From positions 62,001 through 126,000 of the forward strand of contig JAWWNJ010000229.1 of NCBI GenBank assembly GCA_037176885.1: 64,000 bases of DNA. Reading direction: 5' to 3'. The translations under genes were made by a program, and so were the position numbers. How positions within the stretch are numbered: the stretch's first letter is position 1; each line of letters starts with the position of its first letter. Under the pieces are notes generated by a model. It had not been told where the DNA came from and ran no database searches. It saw nothing but the letters and a program-made list of their open reading frames with translations. Of the stretch, positions 18,380-29,712 are shown one piece after another. This DNA is from Favolaschia claudopus (taxonomy: Eukaryota; Basidiomycota; Agaricomycetes; Agaricales; Mycenaceae).

Positions 18380-19214
18380 TGTAAGGGCAACAGCTGCCAG
18401 GGCCTGAGGCCCGAGGTACTCAAGAGTCCAACAAGCACTGGGCAGAGGGAGAATCCTTAGTGGGCTAGCTACAACAAGAGGAAGAGTGTCTACTCACCTG
18501 GGCAGAGGGAGAATCCTTAGAGAACAGAGTAAGGAGTCTCCATGCCCAGGCGTCACAGTAAAAGGGCGCGTGACGCGTGACTTCTCACGGTGCGTGGGAA
18601 CTATGTAGTAGCACAGCATCTATGATGTGATATCAATGATCAGATGATCCAACAGTAGCAGGGAGCCAGGGATAGGGAGGATCACAATACTGGTCCAGAG
18701 ATCGTAGACCGACGAAGGCCCGAAGATACCCTGTGGTCCGGGGAGCGTGGGAAACCGGAGCCGGAGTCCGGAGGGCCGGAGCTCGGGGAACCGGGGGAAT
18801 AGAGCCCAGGGAACCCGGGAAGGGCGCTAGAGCCAGGGCGAGACAGCAGGAGCATCGAGGCTTGGGTGACAGAACCGCTGGGGCTTGGCCCAGCTCCGGG
18901 GGAGCGTGGGAAGCCGGGCCGGGGACCGGGGGACCGGAGCCGGAAGGCCGGAGGTCCGGACGACCAGAGCTCGGGGTACCAGAGCTCTCGGAGGGCTAGA
19001 AGTCTGACCGGAAGACCAGTAGGGAACCGGGTTGCGCTGAGCACTAGCTGTAGGAGCGCAGGGTCGACAGGAGTCTGTCGAGGAGGGGAACGGGGGGTCG
19101 GAAGGAGGAAGGTGTGACAAAGGGGGAAGTCTGGAGGGAGTAGCGTTCCCAAGAAGGCTGGAGTGATGCAAGGAATAGCGGAGCGGGTCGGGGAAGCGGG
19201 GGGTTCCCCTGACA
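18380..19214 (-). repeat. 5' LTR of the LARD
   Basis: 835 bp, uninterrupted, followed by the GTCGC duplication and the copia leader. Confidence 0.88.
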
Positions 19215-19555
19215 GTCGCCTGCATAATTTCTCTAGATTTGACTGAGACAGCTGTTCATTTCCAATCAAGAAAGGTCGGTGCAGCCAAAATCTTGCTTAA
19301 AACACGCTTAAAACTATGAAAAGGAGCCCAAGAAATTTCTGATTATGTAATAAGGCGGGCGACCGTTCGGCCGACTCACCTTCTCAACAGACTACAACAA
19401 CCGCAGGTACGAGGACCATATTGTTGTAGCGTCTGTCTACGAGAGACTACCAGAAAGCTAGAGGTGAATCCAGCTCAAAAGAAGAGATTTCGAAGCAAAA
19501 AGTGGCAGAGGAAGAGGGAATGAGGTATGGGATGGTTCAAGGCGGGGCCGTAACC

Positions 19556-19677
19556 TGTTGTAATGTAGACACCAGATGGAAGCCGAAAAGGCAATGGGAG
19601 CACCATATACGTGACAGAGTACGAAAAAGGAAAGCGACACCGTCTGTACCAAGCTGCACCAAACACCACGTTCAACA
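19556..19677 (-). repeat. 5' LTR of the gag-only copia element
   Basis: 122 bp; identical in plan to 11597-11761 but lacking an internal block of about 43 bp. Outer flank ATTGC. The minus-strand leader 19555-19220 holds the primer site and no frame. Confidence 0.82.
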
Positions 19678-19682
19678 ATTGC

Positions 19683-20195
19683 ACGGCTTCGTGAGTTTTT
19701 CCTAAGAGGTATGGGTTAGTCACTCCACGGTCAAGTCAAAGGACCGTAGCGGTCTACAACCTTTATACAATGCCGCCGACACTCTGTGATTTTCCTCGCT
19801 GCGCTGTGTCACAGAGGGCACGTCGACGCGCAACGAAGGTCCAGTGCACCCAGGGAAATGCATTGATGTGCGTAACGCTACAGCAAGGCGGGAGATCCTT
19901 TGTCAGAGAAGCAGAGGGATAGCCGGAACGCTAAACAATTGATCAGCCAGAGTATTTGAAACCAAATGCTTCACAGAAAGGGAGCGAGCAAAATAAAAAA
20001 AAACACGTTCGGTGGAACAAAGAAAGCAGAAATTGTGAGAAACTCACACACTGAGCTCCTCTCAGACATCCAACATGCCCAGATTGAGTTCCGGATGAGA
20101 GCCTGGAAGTGAAGAAATCAGCAATCGTATCATAGTATCTGCGCTGCGGACGATTCGCTTGTTGGCTGCTGGGTCCCGGGTTTTGAGTCCTATGC
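19683..20195. other. Gap without a recognised feature
   Basis: No gene or repeat supported; only a short GACCGT inverted repeat near 19730-19755. Confidence 0.35.
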
Positions 20196-20203
20196 AGAAC
20201 AGA

Positions 20204-20585
20204 GCAGTGACCGTGCTATAGGCCTTAAAAGAGGGTCGGCGGACCCTATAGCCCTTTTTAAGGGCAAAGGCCTATAGCTCTAGGGCTTTATAGGCCTATA
20301 AATGTCACGTGTTAGCGCTTGGACCACATCTCGAGCCACAGTTTTTTTGGAAGAAAAACCTTTGTAAACTGAGCAAAATTGACCTTCATATGCACTGAAC
20401 CGCTGTTGAGCACCTCAACCAGTGCCACTCACCTCTCTGGATGCCTCGGTTGACTGAAGCAAAAACATGTGACTTTATAGCCCTTTTTAAGGCCTTCAAC
20501 CTCGTCCGACGAATGCTATAGGCCTCATTATAGCCCACCTATAGGGCTATAGCTTTATAGGCCTTTGCCCTTCGGCCGGTCACTG
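20204..20585. mobile_element. hAT-type MITE, 382 bp
   Basis: Ends CAGTGACCG and CGGTCACTG with a perfect 8-bp duplication GAACAGAG (20196-20203 and 20586-20593). Subterminal regions are full of TATAGCCC and CTATAGGCC units. No frame. The 8-bp duplication and CAGTG ends identify hAT. Confidence 0.88.
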
Positions 20586-22465
20586 GAACAGAGCGGCCGT
20601 AGTAGCATAGAGAGTAAGAGAACGACTTGCAGGGAGCACGTTGAGGCTGGACGGCGGTGGTTTGGGAAGAACAGCGTGTGAGTCCAACGCGCGCGTGATC
20701 AAAACTGTTGCAAACAACACGAACGCGTCCTTCCTGCACACCGGAATCTCCTGCTCAATCAGTCGGAACTAGAAGTAGAGCGCTGGGAAACAGAATAGAT
20801 ACATCTTGAGTCCATCCAATGAGTTTAAAAAGGACCAGAGAGTATGCTGTCCCGAAACAACAACGAGAAAGGGCAGTTCGAGTGTTTCTCCCGCAATAAG
20901 TGCAATAAGCAGCAATAAGAGGCTTATGTCCCATCAATTCACTGTAAATTGAATTAATTTACAGGATTTACAGCCCCGTGACCTCCCAGGGCGTCAGCGC
21001 GCTGCAATCTGGAGCTATTTGCTCACTCTTTCTCGCTCATCTACGTGTCTGTAACCTGTTCCCTGCCACCAATGGACCTCGTCCACCATCTCAATTGCTG
21101 AGACAGCCACATAAAGCCCTCTCAGCCCTCCAATAACGCGCCGGATTCCGATTAAGCTTACATCGGTCAAAGCCTCATTCTCAGACCACTGAGCAGCAAA
21201 TGCCAATCGCGCTCAATGGGCCCGAGGACTCAAGTAAATGAAGGTCTCGCTTTTTGCAATGCTTCCAAGTCAATGGATCTGGTGCTTGTATGTAAAGTAC
21301 AGAGCAATTTCAAAAAATCTGAAGATTCCGGATATTTTCACGCGTTCCGACGCGCCAAAGCGTGTCAAACTGCTCACAGCATGTCTCGGATCTTCTATTG
21401 GCTCAATTACAACACGCTACGCGTCCTTTTTCGTCGATAACACGCTTTCTACAACAAACAACAAGGGGTACTTACAGATCGTGTGACAAACACCAGATCT
21501 ATGATGCTCTGCTGCTAACTAAAAGAACTTTATAGCATTTGCGTCATGATTTGTTGGCATGTGCCCCGAAACAACAGCGGCTTTCTTTTTTATTCTGTGT
21601 CTGCTGTTCATGCAAGTGTCAGGCTACATCGGCTAATCAATCTACCAGTCTTAGGTGAGCCCATGGCGCTACCCGCTGCTACCAAGCTCTCTGTCATTGC
21701 TACCAGCGCTAATACCTCTGCTGAACGCTACCCGCCTCAAACTTGTTTCCTGATTCGTTCCTGATGCACCCTCCCACCTTGTAAGGTATGACGCAGAGTC
21801 AACTAATGAATTCACAGGTCATGGTCTCTCTTCCCTTCCTCTGTGTCATTCTTCCGGTTTCCTGGTATGTGGCGCCGATTGTCGTTGGCTTGTCCTTTCG
21901 TGTCGCTCACAGGATTTCCAGCGGAATTCCCAGGACTGTCGAAAACATTCCCGCAAAATGATTTCCTTTTTTCTGATTTCTCCTGTGCCGATACGGTGTA
22001 GAAGTGCATGTGTACTGCGCCCTCACCTTTAGTTTTGGTTCTGATTCACAATAACAAATTCGTTTACAGTTGTGGACATACAAAACTGACAAGTCACGTT
22101 ACGACTGATCTAGAGTTATTTGGGACCCAATTTTAATTTCCCTGGACTCAGAATTACCCAAAGAGCTCAAAAAACATGCTCCGAAGTTTTTTCCTACGAG
22201 AAAGTTGCGGCAGCCAAATTTTCGGCCGAAAGTCAATTCTCAATTTTGTGATTTGAGTCGATTTGGATTTTTTTCTGCACAGCCACATGTCACATGTCAC
22301 ATGTTACTTCTCCTTATCTACGGCTTCAAAAGCAGCCAACGCCCGCTCAGAAATTGAACGGTGCTGCTTTTGTCTTGTAACTACCCACTCTGCAGCCTTA
22401 CCTGTTAGTCCCTTTCTATAAGCACTCATAAATCTCCAAGATCTATTGACAGAGTAGTCTCGTTC

Positions 22466-22604
22466 CCAGACGTTATAGCGCAGAACCCGCAGCGCTCGCT
22501 GCGCTCGCGCATTCACCCGAAAGGGAAGTGTTGAGATGTCCAGATGTCAGCGAGGCAGAATGATTGAGAAATTTGATCGCGGGTTACTGCGCTATAACGT
22601 CTGG
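22466..22604. repeat. Inverted repeat, about 25-bp arms
   Basis: CCAGACGTTATAGCGCAG at 22466-22483 (continuing to 22490) is matched in reverse by 22579-22604, with one extra base. The spacer is 88 bp. No flanking duplication is seen. Confidence 0.7.
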
Positions 22605-23015
22605 TGCATTTTACCCGCGGAGGTTGCGCTTGCGTCACGCTGTCAGTCCCTCCCGCCAAAAGCGTGACATTTGAGCTTTTAGGCATTAAATCCCGCGTTG
22701 TATGGCAAGTAGACTTCCATTGAGGGCTCAAAAGGAGCCCAAATATTCGCATTTGCTCTCCCCTCACAATCCCATGAACTTTTGCATTTCTCAGTGACTT
22801 GAGGAGCCCCAAGCCGCTGAATGCGGCCCAAGTTGGCACAGAAAGAACTTGCCAGAGGCTAAGCTATCTCGGAACGAATTATTGAGAGACTTCTACAAAT
22901 ATTCTACGGCTTCGAATGTCCTCTTTGAACTGCAAATCTTCGGCGGGTAACAGGTGTTACAAGCGTTATGCGTGTGACGATTGTGACCTAGCGCAAGGTT
23001 TACGGCTAAAATGCA

Positions 23016-23089
23016 CCAGATCTTCTAGAGGTGATGGCTGCTTGTGATCTTTTGATCACAGTGCCCCGGCCATCATCTCGAAGATCTGG
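23016..23089. repeat. 74-bp hairpin
   Basis: CCAGATCTTC and its complement close a 74-bp hairpin; arms of about 21-23 bp have a few mismatches (GTGATGGC against ATGATGGC), with an inner TGTGATC / GATCACA stem. The length is in the range of a small-RNA precursor, but nothing else supports that. Confidence 0.65.
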
Positions 23090-26000
23090 AGCCGAGATTA
23101 TTGACAGAGCCTCAGAAGGCAGCTGACATGTGTCAGGTGACGTGGGAAAAACATTTAATTTCTCCGAAACGGCTCAATAAATTGTTTTGATTCTTTCAGA
23201 ATCATAATCTCCTCGTCAATCCGCGTCGATTGCATATTTTTCGAAGAATTTAGCTTGAGTTTTCGCCGGCGGCCAAAATTTTGGCACTTACACAACTTCG
23301 ATGAGATCTCTCGATTGGTGTACTTTACGATATGACTTTAGTGGGAAAGTTTTTGTTGTCAGTTTCGTGTGTCCACAACTGTACAGTTTCTTTGCACGCC
23401 GAGTCTGGATTCGTAAGGACTTTTTGATGCTGCAAGCTTACCCTCATTCGCGAATATCTTCATAGTGAGCTATCACAACATTCAAGCAATCTCGCTCATA
23501 GTGAGCGCTTCCTGCTTACAAAGACAAAGTTACAACTTTGACCTCGAAGCAACAGGCGGTCTTAGTTGTGGCCGAACTGTGCGTCAGCATAGGTATGGTG
23601 GATTGTGCCAAAATTATGATCCATAGTCAGTCATTTTTTGCAGTTTACTTCATCAGAATGTGAGCTGTTCTCGTACTTGGTGAAATCACACCACAATGGC
23701 GCTGATCAGACACTCGCTGGGCACCCTGTCCGAGCTTCCAAGATTAACTGTATGTATCGAATTGTCTTTCTTGGGAGGTAGTTAATTGATCAATCAGACT
23801 CTCGGCCATCTGGTCAATATCTTTGCCGTTGCTGGGGATTTAGTGATCACGGTTTCGCTCGTTTACTTACTTCAAGCTTCAAAGTCTGGTCGCAAGAAGT
23901 GCATTCTGAAGCTTTCCATTTCTTTCTTCAAAAGCTGATGACGGTTAGAACGGACGCTTTGCTCAACCGCCTGATAATATGTATATTCGCTCAACACCGG
24001 ACTACTAACCAGGTTATTTCTGTTCATTTTTTTTTGATATGATTGCTTACGATTACTGGCAGTGTTTGCTCGTTGGTTTGCTTGCTCACGGTAACGCAAT
24101 TTCCGAAGCTACTGCACGTACGACCTATTTATTTCTACCGATTTTACCTGTAGCTGATGACGCTAAAGTGCAGCTTAGACAAAATCAACTGCGAGAAGAG
24201 AGGACTAACAAGTTCAGCATGTAAAGACGCTGTACCTGCTGTCCGCTTCAAAGGAACGCTCAGAAGCTGAGGCACGTTTGGCGCGGAGACAGGACTTGCA
24301 AATCTACTGAAAAGGTCACTGTTGGATAGGAAGTTCAGAAAAATAGCAGACATTTGCATGGTATCGAGTGAGTGATCCAGAATGGCGGACAAATCCTATA
24401 TAACATTTAGGTGGTTTCGGGCTTATAAACAAAAGTCGCATTTCACATGTATGTCATTGTATGAACCTTGCAGGTAGGCTTGGATGGGACTGCAATTATG
24501 AGCATCCCTGCTCCGAATGCAATACATACTCGGCGTGGCCATGGCTCCACCCCGACAAACCGCTCGTTAGACTTGAGCCATCCCCTGCTTCCTTACTCCC
24601 CAGATACATTCGCGGTACGGCCTGGACTGAAATTGTTGGCGCCTGTCAACCCGGACCTCGGTTCTGTCACCATGTGAGAAGTCCCACGTTCCAAATGGGG
24701 CAGGTTCCCATGCGTAACGCCGACTGCGTAAGCACTTCAACGCAACTTCAGCGACTCAACAACGACTCGCTGTCCTCGATGTGTCCATTGTATGGAGCTA
24801 CCAACAACCTGTGGCAATATTGGACCCAAATTTTTTACATTCCATCTACTTAGTTGTCCGTCGAGCGACTCGAGTAAGATTCGAGTTAAATCAGGATTCA
24901 AGGTGTGTTGTGCCGCAATCCCAACTGATTACTATAACAAATACCTCAAATGATATGGTAGCACTCTTAACTTGCTATAGTCTGCGTGAATTCAATTAAT
25001 ATTGGCGTAGAAAGAGGAATTCGCGAACTAGAACAGGCGCGGGCTGAAAACAATGTGAAGCATAGCAGTGTTGGAGCCACATAGAGAATTCCTAGAGTCC
25101 AGGACCTAGACAGCTGAAAATGTTTGTAGGTGCCGGCAGTTCTCCATCGTGTCTGGGAGTTTTCGCATCCTTGATATTGAATTTGCAATCGCAATCTTGG
25201 TATGGGGTCCAAGAGTACATCCCAGCTCTGGTTTAGTTTCTGATAAACAATATGAGCTTTCTCACATCTATGCATTGAGATAATTCACTTAGCTGCCTCG
25301 ACGCGGAGAAGACTGAATGTAACGACCAAGGGGGTTAAAACCCTTCGATGCAGCCACGAGGGGCGCAGGCATTGCCTGTATCATCATTGGGTAGTCTGCG
25401 AGGGATGGACGATCTTCCCTGGAAGTAGAAAGATTGGCCAATGAACCAAGTCAGTTGTATCGTTAGCCAAGCCAGTTTAATTCCTGCAACACAGATGCTG
25501 CCTATTTTGAGTCTGGGGGCCCTGATATCAGCGCGTTTTTACAGCGAGTACCCAGTTCCACAAGAAAGTCGAGTCGATGCATTCAACCACGAGCGGACCC
25601 GGAAATTTTCAGCACAGCGACCAGCCGACTGCCGTTGACAGCAGATCCAATGGTCGATGTGCGTTGACAGTTGATACAATGAGAATATGTACTGATTCGA
25701 GATTGAGACTAAGTGGAGTGCAACCGCTTGCGGAGATTCGCCGACTCGGGAAACATCGATTTTCTCTTTGAATTGTTGTTGGTACAGAGTACAGACTGTA
25801 GACGCGAATGTAGCAGTGCTAGTGCAAGATAATGCTATGTTAGGTGGAAATATTACCTCCACTGACACTGGAGAACTCGAAAGTTGACGGTAATGCGATG
25901 GTTTTGGGTGGTGAAGTTCGTTGGAAGTTGGTTGGAAGTTAGAGTGTCGATGGCATCAATGTTTGGGAGCCTTTGAAAAGCTGTGTTTCGGGAGAAAACG

Positions 26001-26103
26001 GGCATCAATGGGTTGCATCCGATGTGCTGCTTAGCTATTTATGAGGTTGGAGAGACCTTGTCAAGCAAGGTAATTTGCGCAACGTCTGGGGAAGCTACAT
26101 ATT

Positions 26104-27014
26104 AGAGCTTATTAGCAGCCGGTGCTTTTCAAAATATACGATGAAAAACTAAGCGAGATCAGTGAAAAACGGAGGCTCCAAACATGCAAAACCTCGAAGA
26201 CGTCATCGAGAGATGCGGTCAGGCGCACGGCCGGTCCCCGCTCCAGAGTGGCGATCATGACAAAGTAGGACGCTTCCGCGAAAGGTAGAGCTTGTTGCTC
26301 GTCGTTCCAAGAGGCTCGCAGGACGGTGAGTAGAGCAGTGAGCGTGGAAGTCGCTCAGAAAGGCAACTCAAGCGATGCGGCACGAATCGGCACGTTGTTT
26401 CCTTTCTTTAAACGGTGAAAAAGTGGTGCTCCACTTGTGGTTTTTGGATGACGTTCTTGTGCGTGAAATTCAGTGTTGGAATTTAAGGGGTTAATAAGGG
26501 TAAAATTTGAAGCTCAGGCCTTAAGCTTAACTAGGGCTCAATATTAAGGGCAAATTAAGGGTCAAGTTAAGGGCTGTTTAAATTTTTTCTGCGTGAGCCA
26601 GGACCACCTCCAGGTGAACAAAATGCAAGTCAGATCCCTTGAAACTTCCCGAAGACCTTCATTCACACACTGGACTTGAAATAATTTGTCGCTAAAATTT
26701 CATCCAAGGAACATCAAATAAATTGAGGCTGTTTTGTATATGTACAATGCTTTTTCAGGTGTTTCCCTGCAAAACAAAAGGCTCTTTGGAGCCTTCTCAG
26801 CTATTGTCAACTTCAAGTTGGTTCAACTGGTGAGATAAAGGCGAAAAGAATGTTACATAATCGATCATTAACCCTTAATTAAGGCTTAAGTCCGTCGACA
26901 ATTGAAGCTAAGGCTGAAACTTAAGGGCAAATTAAGGCTTAACTTAACTTAAGGGTTAACCCTTAATTCCAACACTGGTGAAATTTCGTTTTTCACCGGT
27001 TGCTAATAAGCTCT
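26104..27014. mobile_element. ATT-flanked TIR element (AGAGCTTATTAGCA ends), copy 1, with nested hAT MITE
   Basis: Ends AGAGCTTATTAGCAGCC and TTGCTAATAAGCTCT are both flanked by ATT (26101-26103 and 27015-27017). Without the nested hAT MITE and its duplication it is about 396 bp. A related element with the same ends and ATT flanks is at 30626-31497. No transposase. Superfamily unknown. Confidence 0.78.
26471..26977. mobile_element. hAT-type MITE (CAGTGTTGGAATT ends), copy 2
   Basis: 507 bp; perfect 8-bp duplication GTGAAATT (26463-26470 and 26978-26985). Reverse-oriented homologue of 12950-13458. Nested inside the ATT-flanked element. Confidence 0.9.
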
Positions 27015-27017
27015 ATT

Positions 27018-27411
27018 GTCTTGGTCTGCTGAAGTAGTCAATTCTGTATTTTCAAGCTTTCTGGGTACCATAAAGTAGCATTGGGCGCTATTTTGAGCCT
27101 TGCTTCAATTGTGGCTGTGCTGCTTGTCCGAAAATGTCGAGCTTTGATTTCCTCTCCTCGATGCCGCCACGACAAGAAAGAAAAAAAGTGAAGAGACAAA
27201 GTTTGAGTTTGGAAGGCAAGGTATCTGTCTTGACAGAAATTTTACACATCTTTCTCTGTTTTCGGTGTAAAACAAGCCTCACGATCGAACTGTGACCTAC
27301 GGCTAACGTGTGACAACCAAAACTAGACTAGCAGGAAGTCGGCAGAATGCATAGCTGAAAGCATTGAGATAGCGAGTTTGGAGGTCCAGAAGCATAAAGA
27401 AATGTAGTACA
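27018..27411. other. Gap without a recognised feature
   Basis: No supported gene or repeat between the ATT-flanked element and the MULE-like element. Confidence 0.35.
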
Positions 27412-27420
27412 GCCCATTCC

Positions 27421-27925
27421 CAGTCTCCTACCCAGCCTCACTTCCGAGTGTTGGGGAGTCACTGAGGGAGTAGATACACTGTGAATTCACTATGTGTAAT
27501 ATCAATTGACAAATTTGATCTTATTACTCCCGAACTTCAAACCCCCAACACTCTCCAGGGAGGCTGGCATAAAACAACTGTAAACAACATAGCCACATTT
27601 CGGAAAAATATTCGTTGTCGATATTTTGCGGCTCACAGAAATGGGTGGTAGATCCCAGACGACTCAAAAGCACATTCGAAGGCTCCCCCCGTTTTTTATT
27701 TGGTGCAGGCAGATGTCGAGCCGCCGAACGCAAAAAATTGTTCACACCGGTGGCTATGTTGTTTACAGTTGTTTTATGCCAGCCTCCCTGGAGAGTGTTG
27801 GGGGTTTGAAGTTCGGGAGTAATAAGATCAAATTTGTCAATTGATATTACACATAGTGAATTCACAGTGTATCTACTCCCTCAGTGACTCCCCAACACTC
27901 GGAAGTGAGGCTGGGTAGGAGACTG
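27421..27925. mobile_element. MULE-like foldback element with about 180-bp inverted ends
   Basis: Inverted arms of roughly 177 bp (27421-27597 and 27749-27925) begin CAGTCTCCTACCC and are nearly perfect. The flanks carry a perfect 9-bp duplication GCCCATTCC (27412-27420 and 27926-27934). Long terminal repeats plus a 9-bp duplication are the signature of Mutator-like elements. The 150-bp centre is non-coding. The arms' near identity suggests recent movement. Confidence 0.9.
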
Positions 27926-28050
27926 GCCCATTCCCGGCCTGAAAACCTTTGACCTACAAAAGTTTTTTTTCAGACCTCGGCCTACCCCCCCTCACCTGAT
28001 GCCATCAATTCTTATCGTTGGGACCCTAGATTGCAATGCTGCTATCCTGC

Positions 28051-28415
28051 CAAATAGGTCTGGATTTGCCCAGTGACTCTGGATTTTCGATTTTTCTCTT
28101 CTCCCTTTTCAATTTGAATCTCCGGACCTTTCGGCATTTATTCTGGTACCAATTCCCTACAGATAGAGCTACAAATCTTACGATTTCATGCAAGGAAACA
28201 TTCGCCGTTTTCTCGAGGTTTTTGATCTGTGCTGTCAACCCTGATGAAATCCCGTTTTTCTTACTACCTTCCTGTGGCCGTATCGTTACAAAACTTGTAG
28301 GATCTGTAGCCGAAAGGCATATCAACGGATTCCGAAAAGTCCGGAGGTCCAAATTGAAAAGGGGGAAGAGGAAAATCGAAAATTCAGACTCGTTGTGCAA
28401 ATCCAGACCTATTTG
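28051..28415. mobile_element. Foldback element, about 365 bp, CAAATAGGTCTGG ends
   Basis: Left arm from 28051 and right arm to 28415 pair over about 85 bp and, more loosely, further in. The 9-bp flanks differ, so there is no clear duplication. Plan is similar to the MULE-like neighbour, but the class is unproven. Confidence 0.7.
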
Positions 28416-28573
28416 TATGTCTGCTTCGTTTTTGCTGTGACTCCTGCAACTATCTCTAGCCCAGACCTACCCTTAAGCTTAAGCGGCCCTCAGGCTGCTG
28501 TGATAGTCTTATCGTCACGGTCATTCCCCTGGAAATCAATTTTCTCTGATAACACAACTGCAATCGACATACC

Positions 28574-28921
28574 GTGCGTAGCACGGGTAGCTGTAGCCAT
28601 GATCTCGGTTACATGAGCGACCGCTGTCCCACATGCGGAGCACTCCATTGGGCCGCTGAGCAAGTCCTACACCCCTCGAAAAATTCCTGTGAGCCGCCAG
28701 AGCCTCTGCATCGTTTCTTCGTTGACGTTGGGAAAGTACTACTGCGCGCCCCAAATTTACTGTTTGCAAGGTTCAGGATGCCACCAATTGAAGCACCCTC
28801 TGAATTCTCCTCCCCATTGTTGTCGGCTGCATCTGTTGGTCCAACTGCCTGCGGGGCGCCGTCGCCCAGGTCGCGACAAAAATGCATACGATTGATGACT
28901 CTGCCATTCTCAGGCAGCTGA
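28574..28921 (+). pseudogene. Helitron helicase-like N-terminal fragment
   Basis: The frame reads L-G-Y-M-S-D-R-C-P-T-C-G-A-L-H-W, then an acidic residue, Ser and Pro residues and V-G-K-V-L-L. From memory, C-x2-C-G-A-L-H-W-x3-E followed by G-K-V-x-L is the conserved zinc-binding start of Helitron helicase-like proteins in agaricomycetes. The next part does not continue the family clearly, and no Rep or helicase motif follows, so this is a relic. An open frame on the other strand (28989-28609) overlaps it and cannot be excluded as the real one. Confidence 0.42.
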
Positions 28922-29404
28922 CTCAAGGATTCTTCATCAGGTGCGCCGAGGTCAGCATAGTCGGGATCGTGCGCAATCTTATACTCCAAAGCTGCGCGGA
29001 CCTTGAAATTTCTATCAAATTTGTCTTCCTCCCCGCCATTCGTCTGGACCCCATCCGCCCCGTCATCTCCAAACGCGATTGGGAAGTGATCTATTACCCA
29101 AAATGGAAGCTACTCCGGCTCGCAGACGCAACTGAGAGCTCGCGCCGTATATTGAGGAGAGGTCTGCCCTTGATAAGGAGCATCTCAAAATTCATTAATG
29201 CTACTGTTATCTTGAAAGGGACTACAGTCGAAGCTGTCATAATCCATAGCCCTCGGTAGGGCCAAAAGGCTATGGGATATGATAAATTTATGGGTTATCC
29301 CAGCCAAAAACCCGGTCAAAAACCCCCAAAAATGTATGGGTTATGGGAGATTATGGGTTATGGGAGCTATGGGTTATGACAGCTTCGACTGTAGTGTTAA
29401 TCAT
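28922..29404. other. Gap with a short minisatellite
   Basis: Between about 29265 and 29380, TATGGGTTATGGG units recur at least four times, mixed with AACCCCCAAAAA-type spacers. No gene supported. Confidence 0.5.
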
Positions 29405-29549
29405 GCCCAAGTAATCATCTTGGTAGGCTCGATACCAGCCGTTATAGTGGTAATGACGAGCAAGCAGGTATTACTTTATTATACGCAATACTTTACTTGC
29501 TCGTCATTACGCCTACAGTAACGGCTAGTATCGAGCCTATCATCTTGGG
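29405..29549. repeat. Foldback, 145 bp, CCCAAG ends
   Basis: Arms of about 60 bp (29405-29466 and 29490-29549) pair with small gaps: GGCTCGATAC and TAATGACGAGCAAG recur inverted. No clear target duplication. Confidence 0.75.
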
Positions 29550-29611
29550 TTAAGCAAGATTATTTTATGTAATATGTAGTTGACATGCAGAATATAAGAG
29601 AACCCCCAACC

Positions 29612-29712
29612 AAAAGTGGAGTCGATTGGGGTCACATCAATTTTTTGGCATCAAATGTTCCAGAAATAGGCTGTTCTATTTTTAGGGGTGGCATCAGATG
29701 GCGCCGCCACTG
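29612..29712. mobile_element. MITE family A (CAGTGGCGGC ends), truncated copy
   Basis: The right end GGCGCCGCCACTG is present and followed by TA; the body (GGAGTCGATTGGGGTCA, TTCCAGAAATAGGCTG) matches the copies at 33339 and 49198. The left end is missing. Confidence 0.75.

Larger units (their letters stand above)
13736..19214 (-). mobile_element. LARD: large non-coding LTR element with 835-bp LTRs
   Basis: LTRs 13736-15651 (835 bp once its insertion is removed) and 18380-19214 (835 bp) are almost identical by eye; one substitution was noticed (A at about 14109 against G). Target duplication GTCGC lies at 13731-13735 and 19215-19219. Read on the minus strand, the ends (TGTCAGGGG...TTACA), the purine tract (GAAGTGGGGCTGA) and the first interior bases (GCAGAACA) match the KH-type element at 4443-5879, so both belong to one lineage. 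The 2.7-kb interior has no gag or pol, hence a LARD dependent on a partner. Confidence 0.88.
11597..19677 (-). mobile_element. Gag-only Ty1/copia element (TR-GAG type) carrying nested insertions
   Basis: LTRs at 11597-11761 (3') and 19556-19677 (5') share their sequence except for about 43 bp missing from the 5' copy. The outer flanks are both ATTGC (11592-11596 and 19678-19682), a perfect 5-bp duplication, so the two LTRs belong to one insertion although they are 8 kb apart. After the 5' LTR the minus strand reads GGTTACGGCCCCG, resembling the half-tRNA-Met primer site of copia elements. The interior holds only a gag gene, then a purine tract; pol is absent. Without the hAT MITE (12950-13458) and the LARD (13736-19214) the element would be about 2.1 kb. 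Confidence 0.85.
20594..26100. other. 5.5 kb without a supported gene
   Basis: Short frames only, none with a recognisable domain; a 130-codon plus frame at 24461-24853 has no features I can defend. The stretch holds two notable inverted repeats (22466-22604 and 23016-23089) and a few short direct repeats (ACATGTC near 22285). Intron-rich or decayed genes could be hidden here. Confidence 0.4.

Noticed and set aside
14038..19269. Long GC-rich frames of 80-195 codons in two places (14038-14575 and 18682-19269)
   Set aside because: They lie in the two LTRs of one element, occur on both strands at once, and are low-complexity Pro/Ser/Gly/Arg; LTR sequence, not genes.
24461..24853. 130-codon plus-strand frame as a gene
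   Set aside because: No recognisable motif, no splice-supported extension and an overlapping competing frame.
28609..28989. Minus-strand 126-codon frame as a gene
   Set aside because: The opposite strand carries the Helitron-like C-P-T-C-G-A-L-H-W motif; the minus reading has no motif as specific, though it is not excluded.
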